A stretch of 64,000 nucleotides of DNA from Paenalcaligenes hominis_A (GTDB lineage Bacteria > Pseudomonadota > Gammaproteobacteria > Burkholderiales > Burkholderiaceae_B). The translations under genes and the position numbers were made by a program. The notes below the pieces were generated by a model. The model was given only the letters and a program-made list of their open reading frames with translations. It ran no database searches and was not told the origin of the DNA. Each line of letters opens with the position of its first letter. Within the stretch, counting starts at the first letter, position 1. This document shows, in pieces, positions 27,104 to 35,499 of this stretch. Location: the NCBI RefSeq assembly GCF_041359055.1, contig NZ_JBGJKZ010000003.1, forward strand, positions 186,001 through 250,000. The letters run 5' to 3'.

Positions 27104-30100
27104 TCAGTCTTGCTTTTGTGTCTCGATTTGCTCAAGTGTTGTTTGGGTTACTTGAGGTACAGTACGACGTGGTCGACCAAGAGGCACAGTGGGCTGTTTG
27201 ATTTCTACGATAGCGTCTGCGCGAGTTTGCACCAACTCTAGACCCGCAGCTTCCAGTTCGGCTTGTAGTTGTGCTGGATCAAAACGAGCCGTGGATTGTG
27301 GGGCTTGAGCTAGGGAAGGCTCTGCGCTGATCTCTGTCTGCTGTTGGGGGCTAGGCTCTTCAATGGCTGCGTCAGCAACTGAGGTGATTTCAGTAGGCGT
27401 AGTTGCTTCATCAGTTAAGAGCTCATCCGTTACAGGAGAACTTGGCGTAGCATCAGCTTCGTCAACTGCAGAAAGGTCTTGTGCAGCAGTAGGCGTGGTC
27501 TCTGCTGACTCAGGACTGAACTCAACAGCTTGGGTTGCTTCTGATACGCTTTTTGCTGTTTCTGTTGACTGAGGAGCTTCTGCTGCTTCTGTGGCAACAG
27601 GAACGGGAGCGTTGCCTGTCTCAACCATGACTAATGGCTCATGTGCGACGGGCTCAGCCCAACGAGACCGTGGATTACGGCCTAGAGGTTGGGTAGGTGC
27701 CTCAGGCTCTGGTATAGCAGAAGTCTGAGTTTGGATTAACTCTAGACCTGCGTCAGCCAACTCAGCATGCAATTCCTCATCCTTAGGGGTTTCTGGTGTG
27801 AGGCTGTCAGCAGTTTGGACTGTTGGGCTGGTTTCTGTGACCACTGTATCGGTGGGCTCACTTGCAACGAAATCATTGCTAGAAACAGGGGTTGGCTTGA
27901 CGGTTGTGTCAGAGTCCTCTGTTGAGCTAGCGGTTTCAGTTACGGGTGAAGTCGGTACGTCAGTAGCACTAGATGTTTGCTCTTCCTCTAGCACAGAGGC
28001 GTCGAATCGTGGCGTTTCATGGGCAACAAACTGAGAGGCGTTTTCTTCAATGTGTTCTGTGGACTCCACTTCTACATTGGTTTCTTCGCTAGGGCGACGA
28101 CTACGACGACTGCGGCGGCGGCGATTGCGGCGGCGCTCAGTGGGCTGCTCATCATCGTGCTCAGAGGCAGTCTGCTCAGTGTTTAGCTCTTCAACCGGTG
28201 CTGTTTCATCAATAGGCTCTTCGATTGGCTTTGATGGCTTTGATACGGGAGCAGGGCTTTTGGATTGCTCGCTGACCTCGTTCAAAGCGGCGCTTTGTTG
28301 CAGGTTTTGTTCATCTGTAGCCACGTTTTCACGTCGACGATTGCGTGGGCTGCGACGACGGCGGCGGTTGTTGCTTTCAGCTTGTGCTGGCTGCTGCGCT
28401 GATTGATCGACCTCGGGGCTGCTGTCTGGCGTTACCACGGTATCCGTTGTGGGTTTGGCGGCACGACGATTGCGCACTGGGCGTCCAGACTCCACTACTG
28501 CTTTAGGGTCGGTGGGGTCAGGGCGGCGCTCGTTCTTATTGCGATTTTGTCGTTGGCGGTCGTGAGGACGACGTTCATTTTTCGCTTGGCGCTGACGTTT
28601 TTGTGGTTCAGGTTTTGGCTTGGCTGCTTTTTCTTCCGTAGGAGCAGGACTAGCGAATAAGGTTTTAATCCAAGAGCTTAAACGCGTCAGCAGGTTGACT
28701 TGGGTTTGTTTTTCAACCGCTGCCATAGGCGCGGGTTGAGCAGGAGTCACCCCTTTTACTAGCGCTACAGGGCGTGGCTTGATTTCATGGGTGCGGTGTG
28801 GTGTTAAGGTGCTTTCTTCCTCAACTTTGACCTGTTGATAACTGGACCGTAGCTCTTCTAGACGGGGATCATCGTGCCGTAAGCGCTCGATAATATGATG
28901 GGGGGTTTCTAGAGACTTATTAGGAATAAGGGTGAGATTGACGTTTAAGCGTGATTCAATCTTCGCTACATCGCTGCGTTTTTCATTGAGCAGATAAGTG
29001 GCTACATCGACCGGCAATTGTGCATGAATGGCGGCAGTGCCTTCTTTCATGGCTTCTTCTTGGAGCAGGCGTAATACGTGCAACGCACTGGACTCAGCAT
29101 CACGGATCACACCTGTACCGGTACAGCGTGGGCAGGTAATGTGCGAGCCTTCGTTAAGAGCAGGGCGTAAACGTTGACGTGATAGCTCCATGAGACCAAA
29201 ACGTGAGATTTTGCCCATTTGCACACGAGCGCGATCAAGGTGCAGAGCGTCGCGTAAGCGTTGCTCAACAGCACGTTGGTTTTTATTGTCTTCCATGTCG
29301 ATAAAATCGATCACGATTAGACCACCTAAATCTCGCAAGCGTAACTGACGCGCGACCTCATCTGCGGCTTCGAGGTTAGTACGTAGGGCGGTTTCCTCGA
29401 TGTCGGAACCCCGCGTAGAGCGTGCAGAGTTAACATCAATAGCGACTAGTGCTTCGGTATGATCAATGACAACTGCACCGCCTGAAGGTAGCTGTACAGT
29501 ACGTGAATACGCCGTTTCAATTTGGTTTTCTATTTGAAAACGTGAGAATAAAGGGATGTCATCGCGGTACATTTTGACGCGACTGACGTTATCGGGCATA
29601 ACCAAGCTCATAAAAGCGGTGGCTTGTTCGTGGATATCATCCGTATCGATGAGGATTTCACCAATATCTAGAGAGAAATAATCACGAATGGCACGGATAA
29701 CTAGACTGGACTCTAGGTAGATAAGAACAGGGGCCTGATTTTCCTTGGCCGCGCCATCAATGGCAGCCCAAAGCTGTAGCAAATAGTTTAAATCCCATTG
29801 CAGCTCTTCAACGCTACGTCCAATGCCGGCTGTGCGCGCAATAATGCTCATGCCTTGTGGAACTTTGAGTTGGTCCATGGCCTCGCGCAGCTCTTGGCGT
29901 TCTTCGCCTTCTACGCGACGCGATACGCCGCCACCGCGGGGGTTATTAGGCATGAGTACTAAATAACGACCCGCTAAAGAGATAAAAGTGGTTAAGGCTG
30001 CCCCTTTGTTGCCGCGTTCTTCTTTTTCTACTTGGATGATGAGTTCTTGACCCTCAACCAATGCATCTTGAATTCGAGCATTACGTACATCGACGCCTTC

Positions 30101-30337
30101 TTTGAAATAAGAGCGAGCGACTTCTTTAAAAGGCAAAAAGCCATGGCGGTCTTCGCCATAGCTTACAAAACATGCTTCAAGTCCAGGTTCAACACGAGTG
30201 ATAACACCTTTATAAATGTTTCCTTTGCGTTGTTCTCGACCGGCAGCTTCAATGTCGAGGTCAATCAGTTTTTGACCATCAACAATAGCAACACGTAGTT
30301 CTTCTTGGTGTGTTGCATTAAATAACATGCGTTTCAT
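27104..30337 (-). CDS. rne: Ribonuclease E
   Basis: A 1077-residue endoribonuclease that starts mRNA decay and processes rRNA and tRNA. The N-terminal catalytic half (about 1-510) has the S1 domain (RKGNIYKGVITRVEPGLEACF), the DNase I-like region with LVAIDVNSARSTRGS and GGLIVIDFIDME, and the zinc link CPRCTGTG (C402, C405) that joins the dimer. The C-terminal half is disordered and of low complexity: an Arg-rich RNA-binding part (about 600-760, RRRRSPRNRRRE and RRRNRRRRSRRSRR) and long acidic/Thr-Ser-Val stretches. Near the end a motif repeats twice (AGLELIQTQ about 860, AGLELVQTR about 1030, each followed by a PLGR element). This half probably scaffolds the degradosome. GGAGA precedes the ATG, and the leader is long. 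Confidence 0.96.
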   Translation of the reverse strand: MKRMLFNATHQEELRVAIVDGQKLIDLDIEAAGREQRKGNIYKGVITRVEPGLEACFVSYGEDRHGFLPFKEVARSYFKEGVDVRNARIQDALVEGQELIIQVEKEERGNKGAALTTFISLAGRYLVLMPNNPRGGGVSRRVEGEERQELREAMDQLKVPQGMSIIARTAGIGRSVEELQWDLNYLLQLWAAIDGAAKENQAPVLIYLESSLVIRAIRDYFSLDIGEILIDTDDIHEQATAFMSLVMPDNVSRVKMYRDDIPLFSRFQIENQIETAYSRTVQLPSGGAVVIDHTEALVAIDVNSARSTRGSDIEETALRTNLEAADEVARQLRLRDLGGLIVIDFIDMEDNKNQRAVEQRLRDALHLDRARVQMGKISRFGLMELSRQRLRPALNEGSHITCPRCTGTGVIRDAESSALHVLRLLQEEAMKEGTAAIHAQLPVDVATYLLNEKRSDVAKIESRLNVNLTLIPNKSLETPHHIIERLRHDDPRLEELRSSYQQVKVEEESTLTPHRTHEIKPRPVALVKGVTPAQPAPMAAVEKQTQVNLLTRLSSWIKTLFASPAPTEEKAAKPKPEPQKRQRQAKNERRPHDRQRQNRNKNERRPDPTDPKAVVESGRPVRNRRAAKPTTDTVVTPDSSPEVDQSAQQPAQAESNNRRRRRSPRNRRRENVATDEQNLQQSAALNEVSEQSKSPAPVSKPSKPIEEPIDETAPVEELNTEQTASEHDDEQPTERRRNRRRRSRRSRRPSEETNVEVESTEHIEENASQFVAHETPRFDASVLEEEQTSSATDVPTSPVTETASSTEDSDTTVKPTPVSSNDFVASEPTDTVVTETSPTVQTADSLTPETPKDEELHAELADAGLELIQTQTSAIPEPEAPTQPLGRNPRSRWAEPVAHEPLVMVETGNAPVPVATEAAEAPQSTETAKSVSEATQAVEFSPESAETTPTAAQDLSAVDEADATPSSPVTDELLTDEATTPTEITSVADAAIEEPSPQQQTEISAEPSLAQAPQSTARFDPAQLQAELEAAGLELVQTRADAIVEIKQPTVPLGRPRRTVPQVTQTTLEQIETQKQD

Positions 30338-30819
30338 GAGTGTTATTCTCCGTAGTCATGGCGCGCAGACAATCGGCGCGCGACCGCGGGTCACTCGGTG
30401 TGGGGCACTACAATCACTGCGAAAGCGGGGGCAATTACATGCTGCCCACACTTAGTCGAATGGGCACAGCGCGTTTCACAGGGCGCAGTTCTATCAGCAG
30501 GGGGGTCATATTCACAATAGTGTTAGACAATATCAATAAATTGCTGGAACCACCGTTGTATGGGTCACATACAACGGGTGCTAAATTCTTTTTACAGCGA
30601 CAACTTTGCAGAATGAGGAGTGCCGCACGCGGTAATCAACACAATAAGTGCGCGCGGAACTAGTTAACCGCGTCTATACAGAGTGTTGCTCCGACGACCT
30701 TATGACCCGAAAACTGTGCACAATACGTATTACAATAAATACTTTTACGGCTAGCGGAGACGCACCCTTGCATCTCTACGTCTAGCGGTGTCACAGTTCC
30801 CATAGGCTGAAGCGATTAT
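30338..30819 (-). promoter_or_regulatory. Long rne leader / rne-rluC divergent region
   Basis: A 482-base gap between divergent rne and rluC. It contains a perfect 10-bp hairpin CCGTTGTATG / CATACAACGG (30553-30562 / 30568-30577, loop 5). A minus-strand TATAAT lies at 30814-30819, without a convincing -35 box. If used, it would give rne a leader of about 470 bases. E. coli rne also has a long leader used for autoregulation. I see no convincing gene in it; a 107-codon plus-strand frame lacks any recognisable feature. Confidence 0.4.
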
Positions 30820-31788
30820 ATGCCTCTTTTGAGTATGAGAAAACCATTAGCAGTGAAAAAGACCATACCGCAGGTACGGATACTAGAAATTAGCCCAGAA
30901 TGGGCGGGGCAGCGACTCGATAATTTCTTGGTTAGGGAGTGCAAAGGTGTGCCGAAAAGCCACATCTATAAAGCCATACGTAGTGGTCAGGTTCGAGTCA
31001 ATAAAGGTCGCGTTAAAAACGAGTACCGTTTACAAGAGGGTGATGTGCTGCGTATCCCGCCTATGCGCATGCCCGACCCTGAAGCCGCGCCACGCGTGCC
31101 GCCAGCGCAGTTTCCGGTTGTGTTCGAGGACGATTACTTATTAGTTATCAACAAACCCGAAGGGGTTGCGGTACATGGCGGAAGTGGGGTGTCTTTTGGT
31201 GTGATTGAACAGTTGCGTGCCGCGCGCCCAGAGCAAAAATTACTCGAATTGGGTCATCGCCTCGATCGCGATACCTCAGGGCTATTAATTATCGCTAAAC
31301 GTAGACGCTCGTTGGTTGCCATCCATGATATGTTTAGAGAGGGTCAGATAGAAAAATTCTATCAAGCCTTAGTCGAAGGGGATTGGGTCAATGACCGTCA
31401 GCATTTAAAAGCCCCTTTGCTGCGCTGGATGACTGCATCCGGAGAGCGTCGGGTGCGGGTGGATGCCGAGGGCAGGCCCTCTCATACTATTGTTAGCTTA
31501 TTACAACGCTATGGTGACTATAGTTTGGTTGAGGCCGAGCTAAAGACAGGGCGTACGCACCAAATTCGTGTGCACTTGGCACACGAAGGCTTCCCTATTG
31601 TGGGCGATGATAAATACGGCTCTGATGCGGTTCGTGCGCAGTTTGCTCAATGGGGCTTTAAGCGCATGTTTTTACATGCGGTACGACTTCGTATGCGACA
31701 TCCCGTAACCGAGCAATGGCTAGAGCTCGAGGCTCCTTTGCCTCAAGCATGTACTGAAATTCTTACTACGTTGGAGAAAAACTGTTGA
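30820..31788 (+). CDS. rluC: 23S rRNA pseudouridine synthase RluC
   Basis: A 322-residue RluA-family enzyme. An S4 RNA-binding domain lies at about 30-90 (GQRLDNFLVRECKGVPKSHIYKAIRSGQVRVN). The catalytic domain follows, with the active Asp in GHRLDRDTSGLLIIAK and the ELKTGRTHQIRVHLAHEGFPIVGDDKYG block. RluC modifies U955, U2504 and U2580 of E. coli 23S rRNA; RluC rather than RluD is inferred from the divergent position next to rne, a widely conserved arrangement. The start may be ATG 30820 or 30835. Its TGA overlaps the TTG start of the next gene. Confidence 0.92.
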   Translation: MPLLSMRKPLAVKKTIPQVRILEISPEWAGQRLDNFLVRECKGVPKSHIYKAIRSGQVRVNKGRVKNEYRLQEGDVLRIPPMRMPDPEAAPRVPPAQFPVVFEDDYLLVINKPEGVAVHGGSGVSFGVIEQLRAARPEQKLLELGHRLDRDTSGLLIIAKRRRSLVAIHDMFREGQIEKFYQALVEGDWVNDRQHLKAPLLRWMTASGERRVRVDAEGRPSHTIVSLLQRYGDYSLVEAELKTGRTHQIRVHLAHEGFPIVGDDKYGSDAVRAQFAQWGFKRMFLHAVRLRMRHPVTEQWLELEAPLPQACTEILTTLEKNC

Positions 31789-32444
31789 AACACTACGATG
31801 CGGTCATTTTTGATTGGGATGGCACCCTAATGGATTCCACGCACTCTATTATTGAATCTATTCAGCTGGCTAGTGCGGACTTAGGTCTACCTGTACCCCC
31901 AACTATGCAGGCCAGTTGGATTATTGGCTTGTCTTTAGAAAGTGGGTTGTATAGAGCCGTTCCCGAGCTAACAGCAGAGCAAATGCCGCAATTCTTAGAG
32001 CGTTACCGTCACCATTTCTTTCAGCGGGATGCGACCATTAAAATGTTTGATGGGGCTGTCCCCATGCTAGATCAACTGCGTGATCGCGTGGTGCCCATTA
32101 GCGTGGCTACTGGCAAAAGCCGTCTAGGCTTAGATCGCGTTTTAAAAGTGGTCGATTTAGCGCATTACTTTACAACTACGCGCTGTGCAGATGAGACGCG
32201 TGGCAAGCCCGATCCATTAATGTTGCAAGAAATCCTATGGGAACTTGATCTGCAGCCCGAGAATGTACTGATGGTTGGTGACACCACCCACGATACCTAC
32301 ATGGCGCATAATGCAGGCATGGATTGTTTGGCGGTTACCTATGGTGCGCACGATGTACCTACTTTGGAAAAATCTGAACCTACTGCTATTGTGACTTCAG
32401 TGCCGGAAATGCACGAGTGGATAATTAGTCGCTTAAAAGACTAG
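31785..32444 (+). CDS. HAD-family hydrolase, phosphoglycolate phosphatase-like
   Basis: A 219-residue haloacid dehalogenase phosphatase. Motif I is FDWDGTLMDST (nucleophile and acid Asp), motif II VATGKS near 108, motif III Lys in RGKPDP and motif IV MVGDTTHDTYMA. The alpha-helical cap between motifs I and II is of the Gph/PGP type. Substrate is unproven. The TTG start overlaps the rluC stop (TTGA) with GGAGAAA upstream, so the two genes are coupled. A terminator follows. Confidence 0.88.
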   Translation: MKHYDAVIFDWDGTLMDSTHSIIESIQLASADLGLPVPPTMQASWIIGLSLESGLYRAVPELTAEQMPQFLERYRHHFFQRDATIKMFDGAVPMLDQLRDRVVPISVATGKSRLGLDRVLKVVDLAHYFTTTRCADETRGKPDPLMLQEILWELDLQPENVLMVGDTTHDTYMAHNAGMDCLAVTYGAHDVPTLEKSEPTAIVTSVPEMHEWIISRLKD

Positions 32445-32449
32445 CAATA

Positions 32450-32476
32450 AAAAACTGGCGTAAAGCCAGTTTTTTT
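32450..32476 (+). terminator. Intrinsic terminator after the HAD gene
   Basis: AAAAACTGGC (32450-32459), loop GTAAA, GCCAGTTTTT (32465-32474) plus further T. The A run on the other side lets it serve the convergent amidase gene as well. Confidence 0.88.
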
Positions 32477-32488
32477 ATAGGCTAAGGC

Positions 32489-33304
32489 TTAGGACTCATT
32501 GGGCGCAGCACCCTGTTGTAAAGCGCGTAGAATGCCTGCGGTTTCAGTATCTAAAATACCATCGTAGCGAGCTGGCCGGTAGTGCATTTGAAAAGCTCGC
32601 AAAACATTGATGGAGGCATCATCCCATAGCCCTGTGAGGTCGATTCGGTAACCTATTTGCTGTAATAGCTGTTGTGATTCCAACGCCGAAGGTAAACCTT
32701 CGGCGGCATAGTAATCAGCAAAGTGTTGTGCTGTCGCAGCATCAAACCAACGACCTAAACCCGCTTGTGCTAGCTGTTCCCAAGGGAATAGCGGGCCTGG
32801 ATCGATTTTACGTTGTGGCGCAATATCACTGTGTCCCACAATATGCTCTGCGGTGATAGCGTGCTTTGCAACTAAATCGCGTAATAAAGCAATTAAGGTA
32901 TCGACTTGCTGTGGTGTATACGGTGCCCAGCTTAGGTCTGGGCGACGGCCTTCGTTGACCAATTCTATACCTATAGAGCTGGTGTTGATATCGGGGTAGT
33001 CATACCATGAGCTTAGGCCTGCATGCCAGGCGCGCCGGTTTTCATCAACCAGCTGATACACCACTGGTCTAGTAGTATCTGAAATTAAATAATGGCTGCT
33101 AACGTCTTGTTCGGTTAGGGTTTTTAAGGCGACTGGAAATGGGCTGGAGGTATAGTGAATCACAATATGACGGATTCGGCTGCTTTGCCCTTGTGCTTCA
33201 AAGTCTGTGTTTAACACATAGTCGGGTTGGGGCGCTAAGCCACTGCATGCACTGACCAAAATACATACCCCTGTTAATAAACTAAGACGTAATGCGTTAC
33301 GCAT
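32489..33304 (-). CDS. N-acetylmuramoyl-L-alanine amidase lipoprotein (AmiD-like)
   Basis: A 271-residue envelope amidase. A lipoprotein signal ends in LVSAC (Cys20). The Amidase_2 domain (about 42-190) has zinc ligands in IVIHYTSS and VGHSDIAPQRKIDPGPLFPW, plus IGIELVNEG. A C-terminal peptidoglycan-binding domain (about 205-265) has the pattern LGYxxDLTG and LRAFQMHYRP. It cuts the MurNAc-L-Ala bond in peptidoglycan fragments at the outer membrane, as E. coli AmiD does. The start overlaps the end of the methyltransferase gene by eight bases. Confidence 0.88.
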   Translation of the reverse strand: MRNALRLSLLTGVCILVSACSGLAPQPDYVLNTDFEAQGQSSRIRHIVIHYTSSPFPVALKTLTEQDVSSHYLISDTTRPVVYQLVDENRRAWHAGLSSWYDYPDINTSSIGIELVNEGRRPDLSWAPYTPQQVDTLIALLRDLVAKHAITAEHIVGHSDIAPQRKIDPGPLFPWEQLAQAGLGRWFDAATAQHFADYYAAEGLPSALESQQLLQQIGYRIDLTGLWDDASINVLRAFQMHYRPARYDGILDTETAGILRALQQGAAPNES

Positions 33305-34013
33305 GAGCTTGAAATAAGAATAAGGTGGGAAGCTTGTTGAGTTCTGGCGCGGGCTGGTTGCGCCATTGGCTGACAGTATGAGTGCGTACCCATTCGTCGG
33401 CAGTGGTTAAGGCTCGAGCCACACATAAGCGCGTAGTAGGAGCTAAGTGTTTGAGTAGACTATCAAATAAAGCTGGGTTGCGATAGGGCGTTTCAATAAA
33501 AATCTGGGACTGGTTGAGCTTTTTAGATTGTTGCTCCCAGAGCTTCAAGGTGCGGACCTGATCGTCCGACTGGCGAGGTACATAACCATGGAAGCAAAAA
33601 TTTTGACCATCAAGACCACTGGCCATTAAGCCCAATAAAATCGATGAGGGGCCCACATAGGGTTTGACCGTAAAGCCTAAATCGTGCGCCATGGCTACTA
33701 CTAGAGCGCCGGGGTCTGCTACGGCAGGGCAGCCGGCCTCGGACATCAGGCCAATGCCGTTGGCAGCTTCTGGGCTTTGCAACCATTGTTGGATTTGTTG
33801 TTTAGAACTGTTGTGCTTATCAAGTTGAAATAAGGTGATGTCTTGTAAAGCGTGTTGGGTTCCCATTTGTTTTAAAAAAGCGCGTGCTGTTTTGGCGTTT
33901 TCCACAATAAAGCAACGTAACTGAGCCGCTTGATTTTGTACCGCAGTAGGTAACCACAAAGCATTGGCGCTATCACCTAATGGAACGGGTAGTAAATGTA
34001 ATGTTTTAGTCAT
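33297..34013 (-). CDS. SAM-dependent methyltransferase, RsmI-like (tetrapyrrole methylase fold)
   Basis: A 238-residue protein with the tetrapyrrole-methylase fold used by RsmI, which 2'-O-methylates C1402 of 16S rRNA. Visible blocks are LLPVPLGD at the N-terminus, GLMSEAGCPAVADPGALVV (about 92-110) and VGPSSILLGLMASGLDG (about 121-137), then FIETPYRN. It differs from true RsmI in having no long C-terminal part and a divergent start, so it is probably a paralogue of unknown target. Overlaps of eight bases link it to the Maf gene upstream and the amidase gene downstream. Confidence 0.78.
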   Translation of the reverse strand: MTKTLHLLPVPLGDSANALWLPTAVQNQAAQLRCFIVENAKTARAFLKQMGTQHALQDITLFQLDKHNSSKQQIQQWLQSPEAANGIGLMSEAGCPAVADPGALVVAMAHDLGFTVKPYVGPSSILLGLMASGLDGQNFCFHGYVPRQSDDQVRTLKLWEQQSKKLNQSQIFIETPYRNPALFDSLLKHLAPTTRLCVARALTTADEWVRTHTVSQWRNQPAPELNKLPTLFLFQAHA

Positions 34014-34605
34014 GGTGCACAGAAGAAAGTGGATTCAGAAGGGGATTCACGCCTCGTTCGCGCAACAAACGAGCTAATTCAATAAGTGGCAAGCCTATAA
34101 TTGCGGTGGGGTCATCTGACTGCATGGATTGCATCAGACTGATACCTAAGCTTTCTGCTTTGGCACTACCAGCTGTATCGTAGGGCTGTTCAAGCGTCAA
34201 GTAATTTTCTATTTCCTGATCGCTTAATGAGCGGAAATAACAGGTGGTTTTTACATTGACGGTTTGGTAGTGTGTGTTTTGTGCCACGCATAAAGCAGTG
34301 TGGAAAACAACCTTTTGGCCTTGAAGTTGTTTGAGTTGTGCTACGGCCAGAGAATGGCTGCCAGGCTTGCCTAGGCTTTGAAAACCCAGTGCAGCCACTT
34401 GGTCCGAGCCAATCACAATGGCTTGGGGGTGCAGGGCTGCTATAGCCTGTGCTTTGCACGTGGCTAGACGCAAAGCCAGTTGCTCGGGGTGCTCGTTGGG
34501 CAAGGGGCTTTCATCCACATCAGGAGCAAGTACTTCAAAGGGAAGACGAAGGCGCTCTAGAAGTTGACGGCGATAAATAGAGCTTGAGGCCAGAATAAGA
34601 CGCAT
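34006..34605 (-). CDS. Maf family nucleoside triphosphate pyrophosphatase (YceF type)
   Basis: A 199-residue house-cleaning enzyme. It has LILASSSIYRRQLLERL at the start, the DVDESPLPNE block, IVIGSDQVAALG with the catalytic Asp, the YDTAGSAKAESLG block and SDDPTAIIGLPL. The YceF subfamily hydrolyses m7GTP, and this gene next to yceD-rpmF (divergent here) matches the E. coli yceF-yceD-rpmF locus. The C-terminal tail (LNPLSSVHHD) is not conserved. Confidence 0.9.
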   Translation of the reverse strand: MRLILASSSIYRRQLLERLRLPFEVLAPDVDESPLPNEHPEQLALRLATCKAQAIAALHPQAIVIGSDQVAALGFQSLGKPGSHSLAVAQLKQLQGQKVVFHTALCVAQNTHYQTVNVKTTCYFRSLSDQEIENYLTLEQPYDTAGSAKAESLGISLMQSMQSDDPTAIIGLPLIELARLLRERGVNPLLNPLSSVHHD

Positions 34606-34685
34606 AATCGCTTTGTGGTGTAAAATGAGTGAAGTGTTTGACTAGCTAAAGGTCAACGCGTTATTATCTCCCTTTTTCTTCGTTA

Positions 34686-35216
34686 TTGGAAATACTTGCC
34701 TTGCAGCCAACACAATATCTATTAGATACTGCGGCGTTCACTCGCAACGGTGAAGTGTTTGCAGCCCAAAACCCGATTTCTGATTTTAAACGTGCCCTAG
34801 AGGGCTTGCCTCAGCAAAAAGGCCAGTCTTTAAGTTGGTCCGTACAAGGTAGCGTCGATACAGCAGGTCAAGAGTTTTTAACTATTACCTTGACAGGCTT
34901 TGTAGTGTTGACATGCCAGCGTTGTATGCAAGATTTTGACTATGCTATCGATGCTAAAAATCAGGTTCTAGTGGTGGCTAACGAACTAGAGTTAGACATA
35001 GACGCAGACGATCCCGATGCCATCGAGCGTATATTGGGAACGGTGCAGATCAATGCATTAGATCTGGTCGAGGACGAGCTGATCCTCAGCCTACCCTACG
35101 TTCCGCGTCACACTCAGTGTCCTCACCTACCCGAGGCGCTCGCTATCCAAGACGAAGAGGCCGAAGACGAAAAGCCCAATCCTTTTGCCGTCCTCAGCCA
35201 ACTTAAAAAATCGTAA
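34686..35216 (+). CDS. yceD: YceD/DUF177 family protein
   Basis: A 176-residue protein with two Cys in LTCQRCMQDFDYAI (about 76-90) and the C-terminal DLVEDELILSLPYVPRH block that define DUF177. The family sits upstream of rpmF in most bacteria and has been tied to 23S rRNA or L32 biogenesis, but its function is not firmly known. The TTG start at 34686 is the only early option that keeps the conserved region; it lacks a clear ribosome-binding site. It leads the yceD-rpmF-plsX-fab operon. Confidence 0.88.
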   Translation: MEILALQPTQYLLDTAAFTRNGEVFAAQNPISDFKRALEGLPQQKGQSLSWSVQGSVDTAGQEFLTITLTGFVVLTCQRCMQDFDYAIDAKNQVLVVANELELDIDADDPDAIERILGTVQINALDLVEDELILSLPYVPRHTQCPHLPEALAIQDEEAEDEKPNPFAVLSQLKKS

Positions 35217-35278
35217 ATTTATTTTATTTTTCATTTACGGGGCTGATTTATCGATCTGCCCTGTTTACAGGAGTCATC

Positions 35279-35461
35279 ATGGCTGTTCAGCAAAACAAAA
35301 AGAGCCCGTCTCGTCGTGGCATGCGTCGTTCGCACGATGCCTTAACCGGTCCTGCAACTGCAATCGAGCCCACTACAGGCGAGCTACATTTGCGTCACCA
35401 CATCAGCCCTAACGGCGTTTACCGTGGTCGTAAAGTGCTACAAACTAAAAACGACGATTAA
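35279..35461 (+). CDS. rpmF: 50S ribosomal protein L32
   Basis: A 60-residue basic protein with AVQQNKKSPSRRGMRRSHDAL, the L32 N-terminus, and a C-terminus ending RGRKVLQTKND. The zinc Cys pairs of some L32 forms are absent, as usual for proteobacteria. CAGGAG precedes the ATG. The yceD-rpmF-plsX order is strongly conserved. Confidence 0.97.
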   Translation: MAVQQNKKSPSRRGMRRSHDALTGPATAIEPTTGELHLRHHISPNGVYRGRKVLQTKNDD

Positions 35462-35499
35462 TTCTTTGCGTCGTCGTTTAATGCGCCGTTGCGTTTCAC

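Noticed and set aside
28050..28660. Long plus-strand frames opposite the RNase E tail
   Set aside because: Their Arg/Ser-rich composition is the mirror of the low-complexity rne coding strand; no independent signals.
30340..30663. 107-codon plus-strand frame in the rne leader
   Set aside because: No recognisable motif, no good ribosome-binding site, and it lies over the structured leader of rne on the other strand.
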